NCBI GenBank assembly: GCA_964618855.1
Contig: CAZUCD010000010.1
Coordinates: forward strand, 1-43,247
Direction: 5' to 3'
Source of the DNA: CAZUCD01 sp964618855
Lineage (GTDB): Bacteria; Sumerlaeota; Sumerlaeia; SLMS01; JANRJK01
DNA length: 43,247 nucleotides
The notes below the pieces were generated by a model. It did not search any database and had not been told where the DNA came from. It worked only from the letters and a program-made list of their open reading frames with translations. This document shows, in pieces, positions 8,175 through 16,610 of the stretch; position 1 is the stretch's first letter; each line of letters opens with the position of its first letter. A program made the translations under genes and the position numbers.

Positions 8175-9629
8175 ATGCGGCCGGGGGACGCGCCACCCCC
8201 TGCGCGGCGCCGCACGAGCCAGCAGCGCGGCAAGGCCCTCGCCGCATCGGCGAAGCCACCCGCCGCCGCGCGCGCGCTCGCGCTCGACGTGCTCCTCACC
8301 GCGACACGCCGTGATGCCCCCGGGATAGAAGACATCCTCGAGGCGCGCAAGGCTCGCTACCCGCTCTCCCCCGCCGACCTCGGACTTGCAAGGGAGCTGG
8401 TCGGCGGAGTCAACCGCCAGCGACTTTGGCTGGAGCACGTCCTTGCCATCTACCTGGAGCGCCCGCTCCCGGAAGGCGCACGCGCCGTCCACGAGTCGCT
8501 CCTCCTCGGCATTTACCAGGCGCTCTTTCTGGACCGGATACCTGCGCACGCCATCGTGGATGATGCCGTCCGACTGGTCGCGATGCACCGGACGGAGCGC
8601 AGCTACCAGGGGCTCACCAACGCGATCCTCCGGCGCGTGGTGTCCCGGGACCGCAGCGAGTTGCTGCCCACGGAGGCTACGCCGTGGCCCCTGCGCCATT
8701 CGATCGCGGACTGGATCGCGGCGGAGGCCGGGCAGTCGCTGGCGGGCGAGGACCTGCCAGCCGCCTTCGCCGCGATGAACGAACCGGCACCGCTGCACCT
8801 GCGCATCGTGGGTCCCGGCGATCCCGCGGCTGCGGAGGCGGTGCGCCGTTCGCTCGAGTCCGAACTGGCCTTCGCAGCCGGCGCGCGCGTCGAGGTGGAC
8901 CGTGGGCGCTTCCTGCCGGAGTGCGTCATCATCAACTCGCGGGGGATTGCGCCCGATAGGCTGCCGTCCTTCAGGGCGGGGCACGTGACGGCGATGGACG
9001 AGGCGGCCCAGGTCGCCGTGGCGCTCTGCGGCGCTCGTCCCGGGATGCAGGTCCTCGATGCCTGCGCAGCCCCGGGGGGCAAGACGGCCGCAATGTGGGA
9101 TGCAATGCACCGCCGCGGGTCGGTCACGGCCCTCGACGTCACGGAGCACAAACTGACCCGCCTTCGCCAGACGCTCCGCAGACTGGGCATGATCCAGGAG
9201 GTCAGGGTCGGCCTCGCCCCCGAGTTGCTGCCTTCCATGCAACTCGAGTCCTTCGACCTGGTGCTTCTGGACGCGCCGTGTACGGGGTTGGGCACGCTGA
9301 GGCGGCATCCCGAAATCAGATGGCGAAGGAAGCCCGCGGACATGGTGGAGCTTGTGGCGCTCCAGGGAGATTTGCTGGATCGGCACGCGGGGCTCGTGCG
9401 CCCAGGCGGGCACTTGGTCTACGCGGTCTGTTCCTTCACGCGGGAGGAGGGGCCGCGCCAGGTTGCGCGGTTCCTCGCCCGTCACGGGGAGTTCGCCCCG
9501 GCCACCCCCCCGGACGGCCTTCCTTTCGACCCCGCGCCGCTCGCGATTGCACCCGGAGTATGGAGGACGCTCCCCCACCGCCATGGGACCGATGCCTTCG
9601 TGGTGGCGCGGCTCCGGCGCCGCGGCTAG
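8175..9629 (+). CDS. rsmB: 16S rRNA (cytosine-5) methyltransferase, RsmB-like
   Basis: A 484-residue RNA m5C methyltransferase. The N-terminal 160 residues form a NusB-like RNA-binding domain (LVGGVNRQRLWLEHVLA, YQGLTNAILRRV). The C-terminal catalytic domain has SAM motif I LDACAAPGGKT (294-304), motif IV DAPCTGLGTLRRHPEIRW with C369, and the catalytic cysteine C419 in VYAVCSFTREE. In E. coli RsmB modifies C967 of 16S rRNA. Here the catalytic motif reads VCSF rather than the usual TCSL, a mild departure. The start ATG is chosen because the reading frame upstream of it overlaps pssA; the gene begins 4 bp after the pssA stop. A related NOL1/NOP2/Sun methyltransferase is possible, but the NusB-like domain favours RsmB. 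Confidence 0.9.
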   Translation: MRPGDAPPPARRRTSQQRGKALAASAKPPAAARALALDVLLTATRRDAPGIEDILEARKARYPLSPADLGLARELVGGVNRQRLWLEHVLAIYLERPLPEGARAVHESLLLGIYQALFLDRIPAHAIVDDAVRLVAMHRTERSYQGLTNAILRRVVSRDRSELLPTEATPWPLRHSIADWIAAEAGQSLAGEDLPAAFAAMNEPAPLHLRIVGPGDPAAAEAVRRSLESELAFAAGARVEVDRGRFLPECVIINSRGIAPDRLPSFRAGHVTAMDEAAQVAVALCGARPGMQVLDACAAPGGKTAAMWDAMHRRGSVTALDVTEHKLTRLRQTLRRLGMIQEVRVGLAPELLPSMQLESFDLVLLDAPCTGLGTLRRHPEIRWRRKPADMVELVALQGDLLDRHAGLVRPGGHLVYAVCSFTREEGPRQVARFLARHGEFAPATPPDGLPFDPAPLAIAPGVWRTLPHRHGTDAFVVARLRRRG

Positions 9630-10465
9630 TGCGGTTGAACCCACCATCAGCACGCGAGTGCGCCCACGCCCTCGCCGCCTCGGCCGGCGCCGGCCTCCTC
9701 GGCTGGGCCATAACGGAGTCCGTTGACTTTCCTCTGGTGCGGGGCGTCTACACCGCCGTGCTCGCGGTGCTCATCGTGCGCGACACGCTCACACGGCACC
9801 TGCGTTGGCTCGCGGTGCGCAACCTGCTTACGAATCCGATCTCGGTGCAGGACCTGGCCCTCACGCCGAACCCCAACGCGTTCCTCGTGGAGTGGCTGAA
9901 ACGGCGCGACGCAGCCAGGGCAATCGAGCTCCTGCGCGGCGTGATGGTACCGGCGCTCGTGATAGCCGTCTTCGGCGGGTTTGCGGAAGGCCCCGGAAGC
10001 GGCGACTTCCGAGTGCGGCTCGCCGTTGCCTGCGCAGGGACTCTCGCGCTCACGCGCATCGCGTTTCACCGCCTCCTGCGGGAGCTTGGGGAGGTGGAAC
10101 TTCTGGGCGCCCCCCCCATCCTTGCGCAGATGGCCCTCCGAAGGATCAGGAATGAGATGGGCCGGGACCCCTCCGTGCTAAAGGACCTTCACCCTGTGGC
10201 CCACAGTCCCGTGCTCCTGCTCGTCGCTGGGGCCATGGTCGGGGTGCTGCTCTACCTCGACACGGCCTCGGATGCCACGGCGCTCGCCGCCCTGGTCGTC
10301 CTGCCGGCTGTCTTTCCATTGTACGTGTTCATGAGCCGACCGCGGACAGCGGAGACGGCCCTGATCGCGGAGAACGCGACGGGGCGCATGCTGACCGTCC
10401 TGGCAAGGTCCGAGGTGCTCGCGGACCGGGCCAAACCCCTTCGCCAACTTGACGCTCATTCTTGA
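9629..10465 (+). CDS. Hypothetical multi-pass membrane protein
   Basis: A 278-residue protein of no family I recognise. It has five or six probable membrane segments: AGAGLLGWAI, VYTAVLAVLIV, VMVPALVIAVFGGF, VRLAVACAGTLALT, PVLLLVAGAMVGVLLYL and ALAALVVLPAVFPLYVF. A loop of about 50 residues rich in charged residues (NPNAFLVEWLKRRDAARAIE) lies between the second and third. The start is GTG at 9629, whose first base is the last base of the rsmB stop codon (TAGTG), so translation is probably coupled. It is the last gene of the psd-pssA-rsmB run; a 134-bp gap without an obvious terminator follows. Its place next to phospholipid genes suggests an envelope role, but this is only context. Confidence 0.75.
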   Translation: MRLNPPSARECAHALAASAGAGLLGWAITESVDFPLVRGVYTAVLAVLIVRDTLTRHLRWLAVRNLLTNPISVQDLALTPNPNAFLVEWLKRRDAARAIELLRGVMVPALVIAVFGGFAEGPGSGDFRVRLAVACAGTLALTRIAFHRLLRELGEVELLGAPPILAQMALRRIRNEMGRDPSVLKDLHPVAHSPVLLLVAGAMVGVLLYLDTASDATALAALVVLPAVFPLYVFMSRPRTAETALIAENATGRMLTVLARSEVLADRAKPLRQLDAHS

Positions 10466-10599
10466 ACGAAATGCCCAGGGGCGCCCGGGGATATCTCGCC
10501 ACCATTCACCCGGCAGCGAAAACTCTGGACTAAAGCGCTTCCCATGCTGAACATTCTTCGTCGCTCGCAATGGTACCATCAGGACCGGGACACCAACCC

Positions 10600-11787
10600 A
10601 TGATCCGCTCGTCGCGCCTCCTTAAGGCAGTACTCCTCACCCTGGCGATGGTGCTGCCTCCCGCCGTTTATGCCCAAATCCCGGCCGAACCGCTCCCACT
10701 GGTCCACACGCCGACAGGGATGCTGTTTCGCGTCAAGGCACCTGGGGCCGAGAGCGTGTACCTGGCGGGCACCTTCAACGGATGGGGTGGGTCGGACGGG
10801 AACGCCATCCAGGAGCCGACCGCCAAGATGTTCGGCCCGGACGAGGAGGGCGTCTTCGAGATTTTCGCCCCCCTGACCCCTGGCACACACATCTTCAAAT
10901 ACGCCATCAATGGCAACCAGTGGATCCCAGGGCCGCCTGACCTCCCCCGCGCCAAGGATGACTTCGACAACACGCCGGGGCAGCGACAGATGATGGGCTC
11001 GGCCGTGGACTTCTCCCTTCAGGAGCCGCCTTGGCCGAGCTACGTGCCCACGGTCGAGATGCTCCCCGTGGCCTTCACCCACCAGCAGACGGGCGAGGGC
11101 TACCTCCGCGTGCGCTTCTTCAGCCGTCACGCCTCCCAGGCCCACGTCGTCGGCTCGTGGGATGGCTGGCAGGGCATCTCCAACCGCACCGTCTCCGAGC
11201 CACGCAAGGCGATGCAGCCCACCCCCGTGCCAAACGTCTGGGAGTCCTACATTGGCCCAATCTCGGAAGGCTTCGTCCAGTACAAGATCGTCGCGAACAC
11301 GCGTGAGTGGCTCTCCGATCCGTGCGTGACGGACGTTTCGCAGGACGGCAATTCGGTAGTCTACATGGCGAAGCAGCCCAACGGCCAATGGCTTGCGCAA
11401 TACACTCCGAGGTTTGCCGCGAACCAGGTCCGCACCGAAACGAAAAAGCGCTGGGGCGGGACGCTCGATTGGGAGGACGACCGCAACGCGGGCTTCGCCG
11501 CCGCGCGCCTCACAGGGAAGAAGCTCTTCTGGGTCATCACGCTTCCCGGCTCCCGTCCGAGCGAGAACCTGATGCGCGCCATCAGCGCCGACCCGGACCT
11601 CTCCTCGCAGCTCAAGGACTTCATCTGCCTGGAGACCCGTGCCAGCGACGTTAAGGACATCATCGAGCAGCGCCGCATCATCCGCCTCCCCTACGTCGTC
11701 CTCGTCGACTCGAAGTACAAGCCCGTGTACGAGAAGTTCAACCCCTCGCTCGCCGAGTTGAAGACAAAAGTCGTGGGGCTGGAGTAG
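10600..11787 (+). CDS. Secreted protein with two glycogen-binding (CBM48-like) domains and a thioredoxin-like C-terminus
   Basis: A 395-residue exported protein. The signal peptide (LLKAVLLTLAMVLPPAVYA) is probably cut before Q26. Two early-set beta-sandwich domains of the AMPK/isoamylase glycogen-binding type follow: the first near 40-140 has VYLAGTFNGWGG and HIFKYAINGNQW, the second near 165-270 has AHVVGSWDGWQG and VQYKIVANTREW. Residues about 285-395 (WEDDRNAGFAAARLTGKKLF, then LPYVVLVDSKYKPVYEKF) look like a thioredoxin fold without the CxxC pair. No catalytic glycosidase domain is present, so it may bind glucan or act as a scaffold. The reading frame extends 30 bp further upstream, but the signal peptide starts at this ATG. 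It stands alone between two gaps and is probably its own transcript. Confidence 0.8.
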   Translation: MIRSSRLLKAVLLTLAMVLPPAVYAQIPAEPLPLVHTPTGMLFRVKAPGAESVYLAGTFNGWGGSDGNAIQEPTAKMFGPDEEGVFEIFAPLTPGTHIFKYAINGNQWIPGPPDLPRAKDDFDNTPGQRQMMGSAVDFSLQEPPWPSYVPTVEMLPVAFTHQQTGEGYLRVRFFSRHASQAHVVGSWDGWQGISNRTVSEPRKAMQPTPVPNVWESYIGPISEGFVQYKIVANTREWLSDPCVTDVSQDGNSVVYMAKQPNGQWLAQYTPRFAANQVRTETKKRWGGTLDWEDDRNAGFAAARLTGKKLFWVITLPGSRPSENLMRAISADPDLSSQLKDFICLETRASDVKDIIEQRRIIRLPYVVLVDSKYKPVYEKFNPSLAELKTKVVGLE

Positions 11788-11962
11788 GGCGCGGGCAGGA
11801 GGCCGGTGCAGATTTGAGCTTGGCTGAGGAAGCCCACGTTCCCGGGGGCCTTCCACGCTACGGGCCGGCCCTCCGGATACTTGGAATGGGGCCCCCTGTC
11901 ATCAGGGACTCTTCCCAGCCACCCCCAGCCAAATCCGCTTTTCCCGAGTCGGACGCCGGAGG

Positions 11963-13654
11963 ATGCTCCGGGCGCGTCATGCCCCGCACTGTTTGCGGCG
12001 GGCAGGCGAGCCCAAGCGGGAGCCCCCGTTGCCGATCCTCAGGCCCATCTACGTCTTCCTCAGGCTCCTGCCGTTCGTCATCAGCTTCATCCGCGACTTC
12101 AAGGGGAAGCTGCTCTTCGGCGTGCCGGTGGAACGCACGGAGGAGGAGCACGCCGCACGCGCGAGGGACCTGACGCGTGTTCTCGGCAGCCTCGGGCCGA
12201 CGTTCATCAAGGGCCCGCAGGTGCTCGCCGTCCGCGAGGACATCCTGCCCCTCGTCTACACGCAGGAACTCAAGAAGCTGCAGGACAAGGTGCCACCGTT
12301 CCCGGTGGAGCGCGTCCGCGAGATCGTGCGCGCGGAGCTGGGTCGAGACCCGTCGGATATTTTCGAGGCGTTTGACCCTGTGCCTATCGCGGCGGCGTCG
12401 CTCGGGCAGGTCCACCGCGCCCGTTACCGCGGGCGCGACATCGCGTTCAAGGTCCTGCGACCAGGGATCGAGCAGATCGTCGCGGCGGACATGGCCGTAC
12501 TCGACTTCATCATCCGACTGTTCGAGACCTTCACGGACTCCTACATGGTGCGCTCCATGCGCGCCTGCTGGCGGGAGTTCCTCCGCGTCGTGACTCTGGA
12601 GATGGACTACCGCAACGAGTCGGCGAACGCGGCGCGCCTTCGCGCGAACCTGCGGGAGGACCCGCGCATCGTCATCCCCGAGTGCATCGGCGAGCTTACG
12701 TCCCGCCGAACGGTTGCGTTCGAGTTTTGCTCCGGATGCCGGATTGACGACCGCGAGGCCGTGCTCGCGATGGGAATCCAGCCGCTCGACCTGGTGACGC
12801 TGCTCGTGGAGACCTACCTCCGCATGACGCTCGTGCACGGGTACATCCACGCGGACCCGCACCCGGGGAACCTGATCGTGATGTCCGGGGGCAGGATCGC
12901 CATCGTGGACTACGGCATGTCGGTGGAGATCGAGCCGATGGTCCGCGCCGAGATGCTGCGTCTGGTCTACTGTGCGATCCTCCAGGACGTGGACGGAATC
13001 GTGGAGATTTTTTACCGGCTGCGCATGGTCGAGCCCGAGACCAACCGCGGTGCGCTGTGCGAGGCTGCCGAGACCCTGATGAGCATCCGGCTCAACACCG
13101 ACGCCACGCCGCGCCAGATTCAGGAGATAGCGTTCGAGATCCTCCGCACGTTCTACAAGTTCCCGCTCCGCCTGCCCGACCAACTCGTGTACCTCGCACG
13201 CGCCGCCGCCCTGGTGGAGGGCATCGGCTATGCCCACGACCCGCACTTCAACGCGATCAAGTTCGCCACGCCCATCGTGAAGCGCATCCTGGCCGGCAAG
13301 GACATCTTCGACAGGAAGCCCCTGAAGGACCGCGTGCTGGAGGCCGCGAACCAACTGCGCGCGGTGGCGAGGGAGCTTCGGCGCTCGATCCGCCGCCTTG
13401 ATCGCGATGAGATCCGCCTGAGGCTGCACCAATCGGACCTGAGCAGCCTTGAATCCCTACTAGGCGGGGTCGTCCGGCGCCTGCTCGGTGGCATCGGCGC
13501 TGTTTCGCTCGCCCTCGCCGGGCTCCTGCTCTACCTGAACACAGGCCAGCTCTGGTGGCTCATCGGGAGCTTGATCCCCGCGGGGGCCGTGCTGTTCTTT
13601 GCTGCCCTGCTGCCACTGCGGAGCCGCCCCGGGAAGCGGAACCCGTTTCTCTGA
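11963..13654 (+). CDS. UbiB/AarF (ADCK)-family atypical kinase
   Basis: A 563-residue member of the UbiB/ADCK family, whose known members support ubiquinone or other isoprenoid-lipid metabolism. Family marks: alanine-rich loop PIAAASLGQVHRARY (141-155), Lys163 in AFKVLRPG, the LEMDYRNES segment, HADPHPGN (296-303) and a metal-binding DYG (316-318) in place of DFG. The hallmark KxGQ motif is changed: the segment reads FIKGPQVLAVREDILP, so KGPQ replaces K(L/I)GQ. Two C-terminal membrane helices (VSLALAGLLLYL, WLIGSLIPAGAVLFFAA) anchor it, as in other UbiB proteins. The ATG lies directly against GGAGG; an in-frame TTG at 12029 with GGAG at 6 nt spacing may be the real start. The prenyl synthase 1.3 kb downstream fits a quinone or isoprenoid context. 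Confidence 0.88.
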   Translation: MLRARHAPHCLRRAGEPKREPPLPILRPIYVFLRLLPFVISFIRDFKGKLLFGVPVERTEEEHAARARDLTRVLGSLGPTFIKGPQVLAVREDILPLVYTQELKKLQDKVPPFPVERVREIVRAELGRDPSDIFEAFDPVPIAAASLGQVHRARYRGRDIAFKVLRPGIEQIVAADMAVLDFIIRLFETFTDSYMVRSMRACWREFLRVVTLEMDYRNESANAARLRANLREDPRIVIPECIGELTSRRTVAFEFCSGCRIDDREAVLAMGIQPLDLVTLLVETYLRMTLVHGYIHADPHPGNLIVMSGGRIAIVDYGMSVEIEPMVRAEMLRLVYCAILQDVDGIVEIFYRLRMVEPETNRGALCEAAETLMSIRLNTDATPRQIQEIAFEILRTFYKFPLRLPDQLVYLARAAALVEGIGYAHDPHFNAIKFATPIVKRILAGKDIFDRKPLKDRVLEAANQLRAVARELRRSIRRLDRDEIRLRLHQSDLSSLESLLGGVVRRLLGGIGAVSLALAGLLLYLNTGQLWWLIGSLIPAGAVLFFAALLPLRSRPGKRNPFL

Positions 13655-13756
13655 TCGACGGATGATGTGGGTGGCGCGTGACGAGTTGCGAGTGACGGGC
13701 CGGGTGCTGGGCAGCCGAGCCCCGAGGTATCCAAAGCCAAGAATGCCGAGCGCGCC

Positions 13757-14944
13757 ATGAACCACACGATCGCAAGGGAAGCCGAAGAATTGCAGCCCTG
13801 GATTGCAGGGCACCGTCGCCACCTCCACCGCCACCCGGAACTCAGCTACCAAGAGGAGCAGACGGCAGCGTACCTGTCCGCGGAGGTTCGCGCCCTCGGC
13901 ATGCAGCCCGTCCGCGTCCATCCCCGGAACCATGGGTTCTTTGCCGACCTAGTCTCGCCCCGGAACCCGGACAAGTTTGTCGCGCTGCGCGCCGACATGG
14001 ATGCGCTTCCCATCCAGGAGGAGACCGGCCTCACCTTCTCCTCCGGTTCCCCCGGGGTCGGGCACCTGTGCGGGCACGACTCGCACTGCGCGATGCTGCT
14101 CGGGGCGGCGAAGCTCCTCGCGTCGCGGCAGGCCGAGTTGCCGTACTCGGTGCGGTTTTTCTTCCAGCACGCGGAGGAGGTTCCCCCTGGCGGCGCGCTG
14201 GACTTCATCTCCGGGGGCGCACTGAACAAGGTGGTGCATTGTTTCGGGCTGCACGTGCGGCCGTGGCTCCCCGTGGGTTCGCTCAGCGTCGTGCCGGGCC
14301 CCCAAATGGCGGGCGCGACCGTGGCAAAGATAACGGTGCGCGGGCGCGGGGGACACGCCGCCACCCCGCACGAAACGACGGATCCGGTCCTCGCGGCCTC
14401 CGCCATCGTCGTCGCGCTGCAGCAGATAGCCGCCCGCCGAACCAATCCGTTCGACGAGGCCATCGTCTCCATCTGCAGCTTCCACGGCGGTCACGCCCAC
14501 AACGTGATCCCGGAGGAGGTCGAACTGGTCGGCACGACGCGCGGGTTCACCCAGGAGAAGCTCCAGGCCACCAACCGGCATGTGCGCGAGGTGGCACAGC
14601 ACACCGCAGCCGCCTACCGGTGCGAGGCCATTGTGGACATCGACGAGGGCTACCCCGCGCTCGTGAACGACGTCGGCGCGGCGCGCATCATGACGCGCGC
14701 GGCGTGTGCGGTCCTCGGGGCGAAGAACATCTCGCACGACTTCAAGACCATGGGCGGCGAGGACTTCGCCTACTACTGCCGTGAGGTCCCGAGCGCGTTC
14801 GGATTCCTCGGGGTGGAGCACGAGGGCGCGGCGCACTTCCCGCTCCACCACCCGAAGTTCCATCCCCACGAGTCGGCCTTCTGGCGGGGTGCTGCGATCC
14901 TGGCGCTCGCACCCTTCTCCGTCGACGGGGAGCCCTCCGAATGA
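13757..14944 (+). CDS. M20D-family amidohydrolase (hippurate/IAA-amino-acid hydrolase type)
   Basis: A 395-residue metallo-amidohydrolase of peptidase family M20, subfamily D, which removes acyl groups from N-acyl amino acids. Metal-binding and catalytic positions can be placed: ALRADMDALPI (76-86), CGHDSH (C105, H107), FQHAEEVPPGG with E140/E141, and H166 in GLHV. A late histidine cluster (HHPKFHPHES) supplies the last ligand, and TMGGEDFAYY is typical of the C-terminal lobe. The usual FQPAEE reads FQHAEE here. There is no signal peptide, so it is cytoplasmic. The stop overlaps the start of the prenyl synthase gene by 4 bp (ATGA), so it is the first gene of that run. The exact substrate cannot be predicted. 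Confidence 0.9.
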   Translation: MNHTIAREAEELQPWIAGHRRHLHRHPELSYQEEQTAAYLSAEVRALGMQPVRVHPRNHGFFADLVSPRNPDKFVALRADMDALPIQEETGLTFSSGSPGVGHLCGHDSHCAMLLGAAKLLASRQAELPYSVRFFFQHAEEVPPGGALDFISGGALNKVVHCFGLHVRPWLPVGSLSVVPGPQMAGATVAKITVRGRGGHAATPHETTDPVLAASAIVVALQQIAARRTNPFDEAIVSICSFHGGHAHNVIPEEVELVGTTRGFTQEKLQATNRHVREVAQHTAAAYRCEAIVDIDEGYPALVNDVGAARIMTRAACAVLGAKNISHDFKTMGGEDFAYYCREVPSAFGFLGVEHEGAAHFPLHHPKFHPHESAFWRGAAILALAPFSVDGEPSE

Positions 14945-15972
14945 CGACGGGAGCCCAGCCGGGCCTGGACTTCCTAGACGACGTCGCGCGCCTCTCCCCG
15001 CTGGTTGACGAGGCTCTGTCGGACCTGATCCGCCGCGAGGAGCAGGTCGAGAACCTGCACGACGGGGTGCTCTACGCCCTTGGGCTCGACCAGGGGGACC
15101 AGGCCTCGCGAGGCAAGCGCCTGCGGCCGGTCCTGTGCCTTGTCACGGCGGAATGCCTGGGTGCCTCCGTGGAGGAAGCCATGCCCTTCGCGCTGGCGAT
15201 CGAGTTGTTCCACAACTTCGCCCTCGTCCACGACGACATCGAGGACGGCGACCTCATGAGGCGGGGCCGGCCGACGACCCACCGGCGGTACGGCGTCCCC
15301 CAGGCGATCAACATCGGCGACTACTTCGTGTGCAAGGTCCTCGACACGATGGTTTGCGGGGACGAGTGGGATGCGGGAACGCGACTCCGCCTGCTGCGGC
15401 TGATGAGCGAGATCGCGGACCACACGCACATCGGGCAGTGCCTCGACATGAACGCGCGCGCCAGCCGGACCTTTTCCCGCGAGGACTACCTGCGCATCGT
15501 GCGCGAGAAAACGGGATACTACCTGGCGGCGCCCATGCTCGGGGGTGCGATCATAGCGGGCGCAGGCGAGGAGGTGCTCGCGCATCTGCGCAGGCTGGGA
15601 CACGCCGTCGGGCCATTGTTTCAAGTCGTGGACGACGTCATCGACCTGACCGAGGGGAAGGGGCGGGGCGAGGTGGGCAGCGACATCCGCGAGGGCAAGC
15701 GGAGCTACCTTGTGGCCGCGGCCGCTGAACTCGCCGCGGCGGATGACTGCGCGCGAATGTACGACGTTCTCGACAAGCCGCGGGAGGAGACCAGCCCGGC
15801 GGATGTGGCATGGGTTGCCGAGCTGTTCCGCAGGAGCGGCGCGCTGGACGACGCGACTCACTATTGCGAGCGGCTGCGCGGTGAGGCGCTCGCGGCGATT
15901 CAACCCCTCCCGGAGCCGCTACGCACCCGCCTCATCCAGGCCACAGAAGCGCTCACGAGGAGGAAGACCTAG
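14941..15972 (+). CDS. Polyprenyl (geranylgeranyl/farnesyl-type) diphosphate synthase
   Basis: A 343-residue trans-isoprenyl diphosphate synthase that extends allylic diphosphates with isopentenyl diphosphate. The first aspartate-rich motif is DDIED (98-102) and the second DDVID (231-235); basic residues for diphosphate binding are in RGKRLRP (57-63) and MRRGRPTTHRRYG. There is no two-residue insertion in the first motif, and the fifth residue before it is phenylalanine (F93), a position where a large side chain limits chain length. This points to a short product such as C15-C20 rather than a long quinone side chain, with moderate certainty. The gene overlaps the amidohydrolase upstream by 4 bp and is followed 2 bp later by udk. 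Confidence 0.9.
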   Translation: MTTGAQPGLDFLDDVARLSPLVDEALSDLIRREEQVENLHDGVLYALGLDQGDQASRGKRLRPVLCLVTAECLGASVEEAMPFALAIELFHNFALVHDDIEDGDLMRRGRPTTHRRYGVPQAINIGDYFVCKVLDTMVCGDEWDAGTRLRLLRLMSEIADHTHIGQCLDMNARASRTFSREDYLRIVREKTGYYLAAPMLGGAIIAGAGEEVLAHLRRLGHAVGPLFQVVDDVIDLTEGKGRGEVGSDIREGKRSYLVAAAAELAAADDCARMYDVLDKPREETSPADVAWVAELFRRSGALDDATHYCERLRGEALAAIQPLPEPLRTRLIQATEALTRRKT

Positions 15973-15974
15973 CC

Positions 15975-16610
15975 GTGGACACCGTGATCATCGGCATCGC
16001 CGGGGGTAGTGGCTCGGGCAAGACCACGATTGCGCAGGAGATCGCCTCGCGCCTTCGCGGGGAGTCGGTCGCGCTCATCAGCCACGACTCGTACTACCGC
16101 GACTACAGCGAGCTCTCGCTGGAGGACCGCGCGAAGATAAACTACGACCACCCCGACGCGTTCGACTCGGAACTGCTGATCCGGCACCTGCGCAAGCTGC
16201 GGGCGGGCGAGGCGATCGAAGTTCCCATCTACAACTATGCGACGCACGGGCGCATGCGCGACACACGGCGCGTCGAGCCGGCGCGCGTCGTGATCGTTGA
16301 GGGCATCCTCGTGCTGCAGGACGAGGGGCTCCGGTCGCTCATGGACATCAAGATTTTCGTCGATGCGGACGCGGACATCCGCTTCATCAGGAGGCTCGAG
16401 CGGGATGTGCGCGACCGCGGCCGTGCGCTCCAGTCCATTGTGGACCAGTACCGAACGACGGTGCGCCCCATGCACCGCGAGTACTGCGAAACCACCAAGC
16501 GGTACGCCGACATCATCATCCCGCGCGGAGGGAAGAACCACGTCGCCATCGACATCATCGCGGTGAAGCTCCAGGCGATTCTCTCGACGCCCGACCCGGT
16601 CCGGCCGTGA
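15975..16610 (+). CDS. udk: Uridine kinase
   Basis: A 211-residue P-loop kinase that phosphorylates uridine or cytidine in pyrimidine salvage. The Walker A motif GGSGSGKTT is at residues 10-18. Other marks are SHDSYYRDYSEL, NYDHPDAFDSELL (base and ribose recognition), VPIYNYATHGRM, VIVEGILVLQ, and the LID arginines in FIRRLERDVRDRGR. Length and motifs match bacterial Udk closely; phosphoribulokinase is less likely because its longer C-terminal domain is missing. The start is GTG, 2 bp after the prenyl synthase stop. Its TGA overlaps the next gene's GTG by 4 bp. Confidence 0.95.
   Translation: MDTVIIGIAGGSGSGKTTIAQEIASRLRGESVALISHDSYYRDYSELSLEDRAKINYDHPDAFDSELLIRHLRKLRAGEAIEVPIYNYATHGRMRDTRRVEPARVVIVEGILVLQDEGLRSLMDIKIFVDADADIRFIRRLERDVRDRGRALQSIVDQYRTTVRPMHREYCETTKRYADIIIPRGGKNHVAIDIIAVKLQAILSTPDPVRP

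Noticed and set aside
13655..13756. Short words GTGACGAG/CGAGTGACG before the amidohydrolase gene as a tandem repeat
   Set aside because: Only two imperfect copies; too little to call a repeat array.
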